A stretch of DNA of 64,000 nt from an uncultured Roseovarius sp. Its GTDB lineage: Bacteria; Pseudomonadota; Alphaproteobacteria; Rhodobacterales; Rhodobacteraceae. The translations under genes were made by a program, and so were the position numbers. Below are positions 16,558 to 26,107 of this stretch, one piece after another. Position 1 is the stretch's first letter. Each line of letters opens with the position of its first letter. Where the stretch lies: NCBI RefSeq assembly GCF_947489715.1, contig NZ_CANLER010000001.1, positions 744,001 through 808,000 on the forward strand, in the 5' to 3' direction. The notes under the pieces are model-generated. The model was given only the letters and a program-made list of their open reading frames with translations, was not told the origin of the DNA and did no database searches.

Positions 16558-17843
16558 TGTCATTGCCTCAGGCAAAACAGGACGCAACAGAGGCACGGCT
16601 GGTTTCGATAACTGGGCAGGGTGGCTCCGGTTGGTCGAAAGTTGCGCGCGATGCGGCATTAGAACGGGTCCGGTCAATGGGCCTGCCGACACGGCGTGAC
16701 GAGTATTGGAAATTCACCAAACCAGAAACTCTGGTTCAAGTAGAAGCTCCGGAAGCAGCGCTGTTTGATGGTGACGACGCAATAATGTTTGACAGCGTTG
16801 ATCGACTAAAGATTGTTTTCGTTGACGGTCAATACGATGCTGATGCCAGTGATGATCTGGCGCTTGAAGGCGTTACGATCGAAAGACTGTCCGAAGCGAC
16901 GCAGGCAGATATTCATTGGGCAAAGGACGTCTATGGCGTGCTTGAGACCAATGGGCAGACACCGGTCGAACGCCCCCTTGCCGCTTTGAACACGGCAATG
17001 GCCAGCGATGGTATTCTGATGCATGTGACCGGCCGGGTCCGCAAACCGATCAATCTGATTTACAACCATAAATCCACGACATCAGATGCAATCCTGCATC
17101 ACGTGATCAAGTTGGAAAGAGGCGCGGATCTGACTGTGTTAGAGACCGGCCCAGCCGCCGCGCGCTTTAATAAGACGATGGAAGTGGAGATTGCTGATGG
17201 CGCAGGCTTCCACCACGTTCGCGTTCAAGGACGTGATCATGAACGCCGTGCTGTCACCCACATGTTCGCTCGCCTAGGGGCAGAGAGCATATTCAAATCC
17301 TTCACAATGACAGCCAATGGTGTTCTGACCCGCAACGAATGTGTGATCGAATTGACGGGCGATGACGCTATCGCCCACGTGGCCGGAGCAGCGATGGGAG
17401 ATGGTGATTTCCACCATGATGATACGGTGTTCATCACCCATGATGCAGAGCGCTGCGAGAGTCGTCAGGTCTTCAAGAAAGTGTTGCGCAACGGCGCCAC
17501 CGGCGTGTTTCAGGGTAAGATCCTGGTCAAAGCGGGTGCTCAGAAAACTGACGGCTACCAGATCAGTCAATCACTGCTGCTGGACGAAGACAGCCAGTTT
17601 CTGGCCAAGCCTGAACTTGAAATCTACGCGGATGACGTAGTTTGCTCTCATGGTTCTACCAGTGGCGCAATTGACGAAGAGGGGCTGTTTTACCTTCGCG
17701 CCAGAGGGGTGCCTAAACCCATCGCGACCGATCTTCTGACATTGGCATTCCTTGCGGAAGCGGTCGAAGAGGTTGAAGACGAAGGTTTACGCGAGGAAAT
17801 CAACGCTCAGCTCGTGGGCTGGCTGGAACGCAGACGGGGCTGA
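16557..17843 (+). CDS. sufD: Fe-S cluster assembly protein SufD
   Basis: SufD (428 residues) is the SufB paralogue that completes the SufBC2D complex. The N-terminal part contains RRDEYWKFTKPETLV, typical of SufD. The C-terminal beta-helix region contains KTDGYQISQSLLLDEDS and CSHGSTSGAIDEEGLFYLRARG, including the conserved histidine implicated at the SufB-SufD interface. The ATG at 16557 overlaps the sufC stop; a GTG one codon earlier is possible. Its stop overlaps the next ATG (17843), continuing the coupled operon. Confidence 0.94.
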   Translation: MSLPQAKQDATEARLVSITGQGGSGWSKVARDAALERVRSMGLPTRRDEYWKFTKPETLVQVEAPEAALFDGDDAIMFDSVDRLKIVFVDGQYDADASDDLALEGVTIERLSEATQADIHWAKDVYGVLETNGQTPVERPLAALNTAMASDGILMHVTGRVRKPINLIYNHKSTTSDAILHHVIKLERGADLTVLETGPAAARFNKTMEVEIADGAGFHHVRVQGRDHERRAVTHMFARLGAESIFKSFTMTANGVLTRNECVIELTGDDAIAHVAGAAMGDGDFHHDDTVFITHDAERCESRQVFKKVLRNGATGVFQGKILVKAGAQKTDGYQISQSLLLDEDSQFLAKPELEIYADDVVCSHGSTSGAIDEEGLFYLRARGVPKPIATDLLTLAFLAEAVEEVEDEGLREEINAQLVGWLERRRG

Positions 17844-18328
17844 TGCCTGTCGCCGCCGATATAGTAGCAACCTATCGCGGACCACGTCGGGTGATGCGAC
17901 GCTTGCTTGGCTTGGGCGCGCGCGAAGACCGTGCGCTTGCTGTTTTGATGGCAGCTTGTCTAATCGTCTTCGTGGGTCAGTGGCCGCGTTTGGCACGCGA
18001 GGCGCATCTTTCCGGTCAGGAGTTGAACTCGCTTTTAGGGGGGGCATTGTTGGCGTGGATTTTTATAGCGCCACTTATGTTTTATGCTCTGGCCCTGATT
18101 AGCCATTTGGCGGCTAAACTGATCGGCGGGCAGGGGACGGGATATGGTGCACGCATGGCGCTTTTCTGGTCATTTCTGGCGGCAAGCCCCCTGATCTTAC
18201 TACATGGATTGGTCGCAGGCTTTATCGGTCCTGGATTACAGTTGCAGATTGTGGGTGTGTTATGGCTAGTGATCTTTGGCTGGTTCTGGATCATGAACCT
18301 GCGTGAAGCGGAATGGGGCAAGGCATGA
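17843..18328 (+). CDS. Yip1-like membrane protein, first of pair
   Basis: This 161-residue membrane protein has four hydrophobic segments (about residues 31-47, 66-87, 104-124 and 133-152) and ends in WFWIMNLREAEWGKA. It belongs to the loose Yip1-type family of small polytopic proteins. Its start overlaps the sufD stop by one base and its stop overlaps the start of the next Yip1-like gene, so it is part of the suf operon. The role there is unknown; a membrane partner or transport function is a guess. Confidence 0.7.
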   Translation: MPVAADIVATYRGPRRVMRRLLGLGAREDRALAVLMAACLIVFVGQWPRLAREAHLSGQELNSLLGGALLAWIFIAPLMFYALALISHLAAKLIGGQGTGYGARMALFWSFLAASPLILLHGLVAGFIGPGLQLQIVGVLWLVIFGWFWIMNLREAEWGKA

Positions 18329-18924
18329 GCGAAGTGATCGATTTCAAAGGGCTGATACGTCAGTCACTCTTCGCGCCAGCGGATGCGGCTCGACTACTGC
18401 TGTCATTGCAGCTGCCACGTCAATGGTTGTGGATGGCGCTTGCGCTGATGTCGGTCCTTAATTCCATCGTCTATTCGATCGGCATAAGGCTTTCGGCACC
18501 GACTGATCCTACCGCAATGGCGATGATTCCACCTTTGTTTCAATCCCCATTACTGTTCACCATATTTCTCTTTGGCGGATTGGTGATCACGGTGTTCACC
18601 TTGACCTGGGTTGGTCAGAGCATGGGTGGCAAGGCGCAGCTTAGTGATATCTTGGTCGTCATTGCGTGGATGCAGGTACTGCGGCTTTTGTTCCAGGTGG
18701 CAGTAACCGTGATGGGTATTCTTTCGGCTCAACTGAGCGCGATGTTTGTGCTGGCCGGATCATTTTGGGGCATCTACATCCTGACCGGCTTTCTGAATAC
18801 CGCACATGATTTTGGCAATTGGATCAAAGCACTTGGCGTGATGATTCTTGCGGGTATCGCCATGGCCATTGGTCTCACAATGATAATGACCGTTATTGGT
18901 GCCACTATTATGGGAGCAGTCTGA
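18325..18924 (+). CDS. Yip1-like membrane protein, second of pair
   Basis: This 199-residue protein starts at an ATGA overlap with the preceding gene and has five hydrophobic segments. It contains the family-like stretch LTWVGQSMGGKAQLSDILVVIAWMQ and ends in a long hydrophobic helix near MTVIGATIMGAV. It resembles Yip1-domain proteins found next to sufD and sufS in other Rhodobacterales. The pair sits between sufD and sufS without a gap, so co-expression with Fe-S assembly is clear while function is not. Confidence 0.75.
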   Translation: MSEVIDFKGLIRQSLFAPADAARLLLSLQLPRQWLWMALALMSVLNSIVYSIGIRLSAPTDPTAMAMIPPLFQSPLLFTIFLFGGLVITVFTLTWVGQSMGGKAQLSDILVVIAWMQVLRLLFQVAVTVMGILSAQLSAMFVLAGSFWGIYILTGFLNTAHDFGNWIKALGVMILAGIAMAIGLTMIMTVIGATIMGAV

Positions 18925-18927
18925 GAA

Positions 18928-20148
18928 ATGATGGATCTCGAAAAAATCCGCGCGGACTTTCCTATTCTTAGCCGAGAGGTGAATGGAAAGCCTCTGGTCT
19001 ATTTGGACAATGGCGCTTCGGCCCAGAAACCGCAGGTGGTGATAGATGCCGTGACCAACGCTTATTCGCATGAATATGCCAATGTACATCGAGGCCTTCA
19101 CACACTCTCGAATATCGCGACCGAAAAATATGAGGCAGTGCGCGGGATCATAGCGCGGTTTCTTGGCGTGGCAGATGAAGATCAGATCATCCTAAATTCA
19201 GGGACAACCGAAGGCATCAACATGGTTGCTTACGGTTGGGCCATGCCACGAATGGAACCAGGGGACGAGATCATTCTGAGTGTCATGGAACACCATGCAA
19301 ATATCGTGCCCTGGCATTTTCTGCGCGAACGTCAGGGAGTTGTTCTGAAGTGGGTCGATGTAGACGCTACCGGGGCTCTCGACCCGCAAAAGGTGATTGA
19401 TGCGATTGGCCCCAAAACCAAGCTGATCGCGGTCACGCAGCTGTCGAACGTATTAGGTACGAAAGTGGATGTTAAGGCCATATGCGACGCCGCGCGCGAA
19501 ATGGGTGTGCCTGTGCTCGTTGATGGCAGCCAAGGGGCCGTACATATGCCCGTGGATGTCGAAGATATCGGATGTGATTTCTATGCCATCACGGGCCACA
19601 AACTCTATGGTCCGTCAGGGTCAGGCGCGATTTATGTGCATCAGGACCGATTAGCAGAAATGCAGCCCTTCATGGGCGGTGGGGACATGATCAGGGAAGT
19701 TCACAAGGACGGCATCACCTATAACAGCCCTCCTATGAAATTCGAGGCTGGTACACCTGGCATTGTTCAGACCATCGGTTTTGGTGTCGCACTGGAATAT
19801 ATGATGAGTGTCGGCATGGAGGCCATCGCCGCCCATGAGGATGCATTGAGCGCTTATGCCGTGAAACGCTTGACCGGGCTTAACTGGTTGAATTTACAAG
19901 GCACAACAGTGGACAAGGCGGCGATTTTTTCATTCACGCTGGACGGGGCCGCGCACGCCCATGACATCAGCACCATTCTGGACAAAAAAGGCGTGGCGGT
20001 ACGTGCAGGCCATCACTGTGCCGGACCGTTGATGGATCATCTTGGGGTTACTGCAACCTGTCGGGCATCGTTTGGCATGTACAACACCGAATCTGAGGTC
20101 GACACATTGATTGATGCATTGGAACTTGCGCACGAGCTTTTTGCCTAA
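18928..20148 (+). CDS. sufS: SufS-type cysteine desulfurase
   Basis: This group II cysteine desulfurase (406 residues) mobilises sulfur for the Suf scaffold. The PLP lysine is near residue 226 in ITGHKLYGPSG, the catalytic cysteine near 364 in RAGHHCAGPLM, and the N-terminal signature is VYLDNGASAQKP with NVHRGLHTLS. Group II enzymes need a sulfur acceptor (SufE or SufU); none is encoded in this window. Two adjacent ATGs (18928, 18931) are possible starts. It closes the operon; a short hairpin (AGGTG/CACCT) follows at about 20148-20161. Confidence 0.95.
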   Translation: MMDLEKIRADFPILSREVNGKPLVYLDNGASAQKPQVVIDAVTNAYSHEYANVHRGLHTLSNIATEKYEAVRGIIARFLGVADEDQIILNSGTTEGINMVAYGWAMPRMEPGDEIILSVMEHHANIVPWHFLRERQGVVLKWVDVDATGALDPQKVIDAIGPKTKLIAVTQLSNVLGTKVDVKAICDAAREMGVPVLVDGSQGAVHMPVDVEDIGCDFYAITGHKLYGPSGSGAIYVHQDRLAEMQPFMGGGDMIREVHKDGITYNSPPMKFEAGTPGIVQTIGFGVALEYMMSVGMEAIAAHEDALSAYAVKRLTGLNWLNLQGTTVDKAAIFSFTLDGAAHAHDISTILDKKGVAVRAGHHCAGPLMDHLGVTATCRASFGMYNTESEVDTLIDALELAHELFA

Positions 20149-20355
20149 GGTGAAGGCACCTGTTTGGCAACCCTGTTGATTTCATAAAAGTAAATAATAT
20201 CAATATATTAAGCGTATTTTGGATGATTTGCTCTTCGGCTCAGCGTTGCAGCGTTGCAATCCCGGCACAGCTCCGCCTGTTTTTGCTCAACAAGGATTCG
20301 ACAATTGGTCTAAGGTGTTGTTAGAGTGCAATTGTTGCCAACAACGGAGAAAAAT

Positions 20356-20487
20356 ATGAAACTCTTCAACATCCTGACAGTGATCATGCTCGGCGCATTC
20401 CTGACTGCTTGCGCGCAGCAAGAAGAACCCGAGCCCGTAATGGTCGAACCAGAACCGGTTTATGACAAATACGGCAACCCGGTCTAA
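20356..20487 (+). CDS. Small lipoprotein (43 aa)
   Basis: A 43-residue lipoprotein precursor: MKLFN start, hydrophobic core, and lipobox LTAC with lipidated Cys19. The mature part is short, acidic and proline-rich (EEPEPVMVEPEPVYDKYGNPV). GGAG lies 7 bases before the ATG at 20356 and a clear terminator follows, so it forms its own transcription unit. No family is recognised; the proline/glutamate tail suggests an extended periplasmic peptide. Confidence 0.65.
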   Translation: MKLFNILTVIMLGAFLTACAQQEEPEPVMVEPEPVYDKYGNPV

Positions 20488-20517
20488 CTGACGACCTAGT
20501 TCCGAAAGAATCACTTT

Positions 20518-20557
20518 AAGCCTGGGTTTGCTTACGCATGCCCGGGCTTTTCGTTTT
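20518..20557 (+). terminator. Rho-independent terminator
   Basis: The stem AAGCCTGGG / CCCGGGCTT (9 bp, one G-T pair) is followed by a TTCGTTTTT tail, 30 bases after the small lipoprotein gene. Confidence 0.8.
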
Positions 20558-20655
20558 TGGCCTTTAGTCAAGTTAGCCGCGCGATCAGGAAAGCGGCTTC
20601 TATAGGCATTTTCCAATTGAGGCGAGGAAGAGTTTGTCCTATACCGCGCCGCAAT

Positions 20656-20732
<77 letters not shown>

Positions 20733-20753
20733 TTTCCCGGATTGTAGAATGAA

Positions 20754-21659
20754 TTATCGGGGCAGGGGATCTTCGTGCTCGGTTTGACCTGCCAACCAGT
20801 CCCGGAATTTAGCCAAAGCAGGATCGCTGGACTTCTCTTGCGGCCAAACAAGATAATAGGCGCCGTCTAACTCCGTTGGTTCTCCCCATACAGGTACGAG
20901 CCTGCCAGTTGCCAAATCCTGTTCGGCCAAGTAATCCGGCAAAAGCGCTACGCCCAGCCCATGTAATGCCGCTTGAGTGATGGTGGAAAATTGATCGTGA
21001 ACCGTGCCACTTATTGTTACAGTCTTCTCCCCATGTGCCGCAAACCAATGGTTCCATGCGTCCGGACGTGTTTCTATATGCAGAATGGGTAGTTTCAAAA
21101 TCTCCTTGGGGTCGCGGATAGGGGCGTCGATCAGACTAGGGGCACAGACCGCGATCACCCGTTCGGTCTTTAATCGTAGATGTTGTGATAAGGGCCAGTC
21201 AGCTTTTCCGAAATGTATCGCAGCATCAAAAGGTTCCGTCGCAAAATTAAATGGTTTCAACCGCGTAGTAAGGTTGATTGTGACCTCTGGATGCAATCGG
21301 GCAAAATCGGCCAGTCGTGGTACAAGCCAGCGCATACCGAAAGTGGGCAGTATAGCCAGATCAAGACTGCCACCCGATGGGTTCACCGTGAGTTTGAGCG
21401 AAGCTTGTGTGATCTGTTGTAACGATTGCCGGATTGTGGCGGCATAGGCGCGCGCATCGGGTGTCAAGACCGTGCCGCGCCCCTGTCGCAGAACCAGCGT
21501 CACGCCTAACTGCTCCTCCAATGTTTGCAATTGTCGGCTGACCGCGCTCTGACTAAGTGACAGTTCAGCCGCGACAGCGGTGGCACTGCCCAGACGGTCT
21601 AAAGCTTCGATTGCTCGCAGAGACGCGATCGAAGGCAGGAGGCGTCTGGAAGGAGTCAT
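20754..21659 (-). CDS. LysR-family regulator, GcvA/GcdR-like
   Basis: This 301-residue LysR-type regulator has an N-terminal winged helix-turn-helix (SATAVAAELSLSQSAVSRQLQTLE, residues about 25-48). An effector-binding domain follows from about residue 95 (SLDLAILPTFGMRWLVPRL), in the style of the GcvA subgroup. It is divergent from the glutaryl-CoA dehydrogenase gene with a 115-base shared promoter region, which fits a local activator of lysine/tryptophan degradation (GcdR-like). A short palindrome in that region is a possible binding site. Confidence 0.85.
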   Translation of the reverse strand: MTPSRRLLPSIASLRAIEALDRLGSATAVAAELSLSQSAVSRQLQTLEEQLGVTLVLRQGRGTVLTPDARAYAATIRQSLQQITQASLKLTVNPSGGSLDLAILPTFGMRWLVPRLADFARLHPEVTINLTTRLKPFNFATEPFDAAIHFGKADWPLSQHLRLKTERVIAVCAPSLIDAPIRDPKEILKLPILHIETRPDAWNHWFAAHGEKTVTISGTVHDQFSTITQAALHGLGVALLPDYLAEQDLATGRLVPVWGEPTELDGAYYLVWPQEKSSDPALAKFRDWLAGQTEHEDPLPR

Positions 21660-21686
21660 TCTTGCTAATTTCTCATGTAACTTGCG

Positions 21687-21701
21687 GAATAATCGCTATT
21701 C
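21687..21701. promoter_or_regulatory. Candidate LysR operator palindrome
   Basis: GAATA-ATCGC-TATTC is a perfect 5-bp inverted repeat centred in the divergent LysR/gcdH intergenic region. The spacing suits a LysR half-site pair, but the motif is short. Confidence 0.3.
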
Positions 21702-21774
21702 TTGCACCCGAAAGAAGATTATTGTCCAGCTATCCCTGCAACGTCATGCGGAAAACTCATGAAATGGAGTTATT

Positions 21775-22998
21775 ATGACACTCGACGCCCTTACAATGAA
21801 AGCCAAAGACGCCCCTGATCTTTCCAAGTTCGACTGGGAAGATCCTTTCCGCTTGTCTGATCAGTTGGAAGAGGACGAACGCATGATCGCTGAGAGCGCT
21901 CGTGCCTATGCCCAGGAAAAGCTACAACCGCGTGTAATCAAAGCTTTCAGTGAAGAAGAGACCGACCCCCAAATTTTCCAAGAGATGGGGGAAATGGGGC
22001 TATTGGGGACCACAATTCCGGAGGAGTATGGTGGATTGGGCAGCAGCTATGTCAGTTACGGCTTGGTTGCGCGTGAAGTGGAGCGGGTCGACAGCGGATA
22101 TCGCTCTATGATGTCGGTGCAATCCAGTCTGGTGATGTATCCGATCTACGCTTACGGGTCAGAAGAGCAACGGCAGAAATTTCTCCCCAAGCTTGCCAGT
22201 GGAGAATGGATTGGTTGTTTTGGCCTGACCGAGCCTGACGCTGGTAGCGACCCAGCGGGTATGAAAACCCGCGCCGAGAAAACCGAAGGCGGTTATCGCA
22301 TCACTGGTTCGAAAATGTGGATCTCAAACAGCCCGATCGCCGATGTCTTTGTAATCTGGGCCAAATCGGATGCGCACGACGGCAAGATCCGAGGTTTTGT
22401 TCTAGAGAAAGGAACCAAGGGTCTGAGAGCTCCGAAGATCGGCGGCAAACTCTCCCTGCGCGCCTCGATCACGGGCGAAATCGTGCTGGATGGTGTCGAG
22501 GTCGGCGAAGAAGCTCTATTGCCTAATGTTCAGGGATTGAAGGGTCCATTCGGTTGCCTGAACCGCGCCCGCTACGGTATCGCCTGGGGCGTCATGGGGG
22601 CGGCTGAATTCTGTTGGCACGGCGCGCGGCAATATGGCCTGGACCGCAAACAGTTCAACCGCCCACTGGCACAAACACAGTTGTTTCAGTTGAAGCTGGC
22701 TAACATGCAGACGGAAATCGCACTTGGGCTGCAAGCTGCACTTCGGGTCGGTCGACTGATGGACAAGGCCAATGCGGCGCCAGAGATGATCAGCCTGATC
22801 AAGCGCAACAATTGCGGCAAAGCACTTGAGATCGCGCGGCATGCTCGTGATATGCACGGTGGCAACGGTATTTCGGAAGAATACCAGGTAATCCGTCACA
22901 TGATGAACCTTGAAACAGTGAATACGTACGAGGGTACACATGATGTACATGCCTTGATTCTTGGGCGCGCCCAAACTGGCCTGCAGGCTTTCTATTAG
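21775..22998 (+). CDS. gcdH: Glutaryl-CoA dehydrogenase
   Basis: This FAD enzyme of the acyl-CoA dehydrogenase family (407 residues) oxidises and decarboxylates glutaryl-CoA to crotonyl-CoA in lysine and tryptophan breakdown. Supporting segments are [38 protein letters not shown], and the C-terminal [19 protein letters not shown] with the catalytic glutamate at about residue 386. The [18 protein letters not shown] stretch and length are those of GcdH rather than a short-chain acyl-CoA dehydrogenase. GGAG precedes the ATG at 21775. The divergent LysR gene is its likely regulator, and a terminator hairpin follows. Confidence 0.93.
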   Translation: MTLDALTMKAKDAPDLSKFDWEDPFRLSDQLEEDERMIAESARAYAQEKLQPRVIKAFSEEETDPQIFQEMGEMGLLGTTIPEEYGGLGSSYVSYGLVAREVERVDSGYRSMMSVQSSLVMYPIYAYGSEEQRQKFLPKLASGEWIGCFGLTEPDAGSDPAGMKTRAEKTEGGYRITGSKMWISNSPIADVFVIWAKSDAHDGKIRGFVLEKGTKGLRAPKIGGKLSLRASITGEIVLDGVEVGEEALLPNVQGLKGPFGCLNRARYGIAWGVMGAAEFCWHGARQYGLDRKQFNRPLAQTQLFQLKLANMQTEIALGLQAALRVGRLMDKANAAPEMISLIKRNNCGKALEIARHARDMHGGNGISEEYQVIRHMMNLETVNTYEGTHDVHALILGRAQTGLQAFY

Positions 22999-23052
22999 AA
23001 TTATCAATATACTATAGAATAGAGTTAATCCGACGTAATCTCGTTATTCTCC

Positions 23053-23087
23053 GGTCAGGTGTGCTGATGGCACGCCTGACCATTTTC
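23053..23087 (+). terminator. Rho-independent terminator after gcdH
   Basis: A 12-bp stem with one wobble (GGTCAGGTGTGC / GCACGCCTGACC), 5-base loop and ATTTTC tail lies about 55 bases past the gcdH stop. Confidence 0.65.
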
Positions 23088-23192
23088 ATGTGCATCAATG
23101 AACACGGACCTCGGCATCTGAGCCGTTGCACCGGACGTATAGAAGATTATTTGCTGTTAAGGTCTATGTCCCGGGCGAGGCGGAGAATTTCT

Positions 23193-24590
23193 ATGGCGGT
23201 AGCCGAAGCCAGTTTTACCCAAGGCAATCTGATGCGGCATGTGTCGATGATGTCATTCACAGCCAGTCTTGGTTTGATGGCGGTCTTTGTCGTTGACCTG
23301 ATTGACATCATCTTCATCTCGATGCTGGGGCAGGAAGCCCTGGCAGCTGCGGCGGGTTATGCCAGCACGGTCATGTTTTTTGCCAGTGCAGTAAATATCG
23401 GGTTGTCGGTCGCGGCAGGCGCGCTTGTGTCACGCGCGGTCGGGTCGGATGACGAAGTTGATGCTCGTGAATTTGCCACCAGCGTTGCGGTGCTGTCGAT
23501 TGTGGTGGGGATCATATTGCCGTTGTTGGCGTTGCCCAACATTCAGGGTATTCTGAGTTTGCTCGGCGCGACAGGCGAGGTGGCGGAAAAAGCGGCGCAA
23601 TACCTGTGGATCATTCTGCCGACAACGATGATTTCTGGACTTTCTATGACGACTGTCGCTGTCTTGCGCGCCTATGGCGATGGATCGCGTGCAATGTATC
23701 CTGCGCTTTCAGGAGGGGCAGCAAATGGTCTCCTTGATCCAATCTTTATTTTTGCGCTTGGGTTGGGTCTTCCCGGCGCTGCGATCGCTACGGTGGTTGC
23801 GCGTTTTGTCACGCTTGGCATGGCGTTGTATCCGGTGGTCACGCGCTATCAGGCATTCTCAAAGCCACGCCCGCAATGTATCAAGCGAGACGCCACAATT
23901 GCCACCCGCATTGCGATACCGGCGGTGCTGGGAACCGTGGCGACTCCTGTGGGCACCGCTATTGTCACTCGTGAAATGGCCAAATACGGCACTGATGCCG
24001 TGGCGGGCATGGCGGTGATCAGCCGTATAATCCCAGTAGTTTTTTCTGTAGTGTTGGCGCTTTCCGGTGCCATTGGACCGATCATCGGTCAGAACTATGG
24101 GGCAGGGCAGATGGATCGCGTGAAAGAAGCGTTTTGCGACGCACTTAAGTTCGTCGGCATCTATGTCATCCTAGCTGCTGCACTTCTCTTTTTGTTGCGG
24201 GAGCCAATTTCGGGCCTGTTCGATGCTACCGGAATGACCAAGACATTGATCTTTCTATTCTGTGGTCCTTTAGCGTTGGCATCGTTTTTTAACGGTGCGA
24301 TTTTTGTCGCCAACGCGTCGTTCAACAATCTTGGACATCCGGGCTACTCAACATTGATCAACTGGGGGCGCAACACATTGGGTACATGGCCGTTGGTGAT
24401 TTGGGCTGGCGCTACTTGGGGTGCACCTGGTGTTTTGATCGGGCAAGCCATCGGCGGTGTGATCTTTGCAGGGCTTGCGGTGATGCTTGGACTGAGGGTC
24501 ATTGCCAAGCCAGAAGAGGACCTGATCCCGATAGGGTTTAAATATCAGGAAGATCGCATTCACACATTGTGCAATCGTTGTGGGCGCTAG
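23193..24590 (+). CDS. MATE-family multidrug/metabolite exporter
   Basis: This 465-residue protein has about twelve transmembrane segments and two MatE repeats, with conserved stretches GQEALAAAAGYASTVMFF in the first half and AVAGMAVISRIIPVVFSVVLALSGAIGPIIGQNYGA in the second (discontinuous quote: VISRIIPVVF, then IIGQNYGAG). MATE proteins export cationic drugs or metabolites using sodium or proton gradients; the substrate is not evident. I take the ATG at 23193 with GGAG upstream; a longer frame from 23061 would run through the gcdH terminator. It is monocistronic. Confidence 0.88.
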   Translation: MAVAEASFTQGNLMRHVSMMSFTASLGLMAVFVVDLIDIIFISMLGQEALAAAAGYASTVMFFASAVNIGLSVAAGALVSRAVGSDDEVDAREFATSVAVLSIVVGIILPLLALPNIQGILSLLGATGEVAEKAAQYLWIILPTTMISGLSMTTVAVLRAYGDGSRAMYPALSGGAANGLLDPIFIFALGLGLPGAAIATVVARFVTLGMALYPVVTRYQAFSKPRPQCIKRDATIATRIAIPAVLGTVATPVGTAIVTREMAKYGTDAVAGMAVISRIIPVVFSVVLALSGAIGPIIGQNYGAGQMDRVKEAFCDALKFVGIYVILAAALLFLLREPISGLFDATGMTKTLIFLFCGPLALASFFNGAIFVANASFNNLGHPGYSTLINWGRNTLGTWPLVIWAGATWGAPGVLIGQAIGGVIFAGLAVMLGLRVIAKPEEDLIPIGFKYQEDRIHTLCNRCGR

Positions 24591-24870
24591 GTTTAGCTTT
24601 AGTCAATACGTTAAGCGCATAATCAGTATTATGTAAATGTTAGTGGAATACATGGATTTGGATTCGTTGTCACTATTTCCGTTATTTTACAATGCAATAC
24701 CTGGCATTCTTACTCTAAATACACTCAAATACTTTCATTATTTTGAAACATCTAGAGGCGCTCTGCCACCTAACGATTGTCAAAAAACCGCGAATTTCAA
24801 GAACTTGGTGATGGGATGCTCGACAGCGTCAAGCATTACAGTCTAAAAGGACAACGAGGGAAATTTCGCC
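24591..24870. other. Intergenic region upstream of aroQ
   Basis: This is a 280-base AT-rich gap. A short inverted repeat (CATAAT-cagt-ATTATG near 24620-24635) is visible, with no other structure. A 69-codon frame here lacks coding character. Confidence 0.35.
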
Positions 24871-25314
24871 ATGACTTCTATACTTGTACTCAATGGACCC
24901 AATCTCAATCTGCTGGGTCAACGGCAGCCTGACGTCTATGGCAGCGCTACGCTCGCCGATATAGAAAAAATGTGCCGGGCTAAGGCAAAGTCTCTGGGCG
25001 TCGATCTCGAATTTCGTCAAAGCAATGACGAAGGTGCTCTGCTGGATATGATTCATGCAGCGCGAGGTGTGCATATAGGGATCATTTTGAACGCTGGCGC
25101 TTACACGCACACGTCAATTGCCTTGCGCGATGCAATCAGTTCGGTCGAGTTGCCAGTGATTGAATTGCACCTCTCGAACATACACGCCCGTGAAGAATTT
25201 CGTCATCATTCCTACATAAGCGGCGTTTCGTTGGGCATGATCTGTGGGTTTGGCGCTGCCGGGTATCCGATGGCTGTCGAAGCGCTGCACCGACACCTTG
25301 GGGGCGCAGGATGA
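24871..25314 (+). CDS. aroQ: Type II 3-dehydroquinate dehydratase
   Basis: This enzyme (147 residues) removes water from 3-dehydroquinate in the shikimate pathway. The type II signature is complete: [19 protein letters not shown] with the catalytic tyrosine near residue 24, [15 protein letters not shown], and [17 protein letters not shown] with the catalytic histidine near 101. The length is typical of the dodecameric enzyme. The stop overlaps the ATG of a luxR-type gene (ATGA), so the two are coupled, an unusual pairing of a biosynthetic enzyme and a regulator. Confidence 0.94.
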   Translation: MTSILVLNGPNLNLLGQRQPDVYGSATLADIEKMCRAKAKSLGVDLEFRQSNDEGALLDMIHAARGVHIGIILNAGAYTHTSIALRDAISSVELPVIELHLSNIHAREEFRHHSYISGVSLGMICGFGAAGYPMAVEALHRHLGGAG

Positions 25315-26066
25315 TTCCAACAACGCAAATCAATCGCCTGCTCAATACGCCCAGTATCGAAGAGCTCTGGGATATGCATACCAAGAGCATGGCGTCTTAT
25401 GGTTTTGACCGTCTTATCTATGGCTATACGCGGTACCGCACCGCGACATCACTCGGCGATCCTGAAGATTTTGTGTTACTGACAAATCACGCGCCGGATT
25501 ACACCGACGTATTCATCGGACAAGGATTATTCTTTCATGCACCTATGGTCCGATGGGCGCTGGAGCATGATGGGGCCTGTTCGTGGTCGGTTTTGAAAAT
25601 GATGATAACTTCGGGCGCCATGACAGAACAGGAAGCCAAGGTGTTGGAGTTCAATCAATCCAAGAGCGTGACAGCCGGATACTCTGTCAGCTTCAAATCC
25701 ATTTCACCAAGGACCAAAGGGGCCATTGCACTTACAGCTCGTGAGGGTTTGGATCAGGATGAAGTCGACGCTATTTGGGACGAACATGGTGATGACATTA
25801 TTGCTCTGAACAACATGGCCCATCTGCGTATCCTGTCCCTGCCCTATACTGCGCCGGGACGTACCTTGACCAAACGCCAGCGCGAAGTTTTGGAATGGGT
25901 TGGAGACGGAAAAACCATCCAGGACATCGCCATGTTACTGGAATTGACACCCGCCACGGTTGAGAAACATTTGCGTCTGGCGCGTGAAGCACTCAGTGTC
26001 GAAACCACCGCACAGGCGGTTCTAAAAGCAGCTTTTCAGAATCAAATGTTCGTCATTGATACATAA
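25311..26066 (+). CDS. LuxR-family regulator with autoinducer-binding-like domain
   Basis: This 251-residue regulator has an N-terminal autoinducer-binding-type domain (about residues 15-160) and a C-terminal LuxR helix-turn-helix ([36 protein letters not shown], quoted as [12 protein letters not shown] then TPATVEKHL). Where classic AHL receptors have the conserved Asp-Pro pair, this one reads HAPM, and the usual Trp/Tyr positions just before it are not obvious. It may therefore be a solo regulator with an altered ligand. No luxI-type synthase is in the window. Its start overlaps the aroQ stop. Confidence 0.8.
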   Translation: MIPTTQINRLLNTPSIEELWDMHTKSMASYGFDRLIYGYTRYRTATSLGDPEDFVLLTNHAPDYTDVFIGQGLFFHAPMVRWALEHDGACSWSVLKMMITSGAMTEQEAKVLEFNQSKSVTAGYSVSFKSISPRTKGAIALTAREGLDQDEVDAIWDEHGDDIIALNNMAHLRILSLPYTAPGRTLTKRQREVLEWVGDGKTIQDIAMLLELTPATVEKHLRLAREALSVETTAQAVLKAAFQNQMFVIDT

Positions 26067-26107
26067 TACTCGTAAAACGAGAGTATTGTTTCCAACAAAA
26101 ACATAAA

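Noticed and set aside
24637..24846. 69-codon frame upstream of aroQ
   Set aside because: Starts without a ribosome site in AT-rich DNA and resembles no protein.
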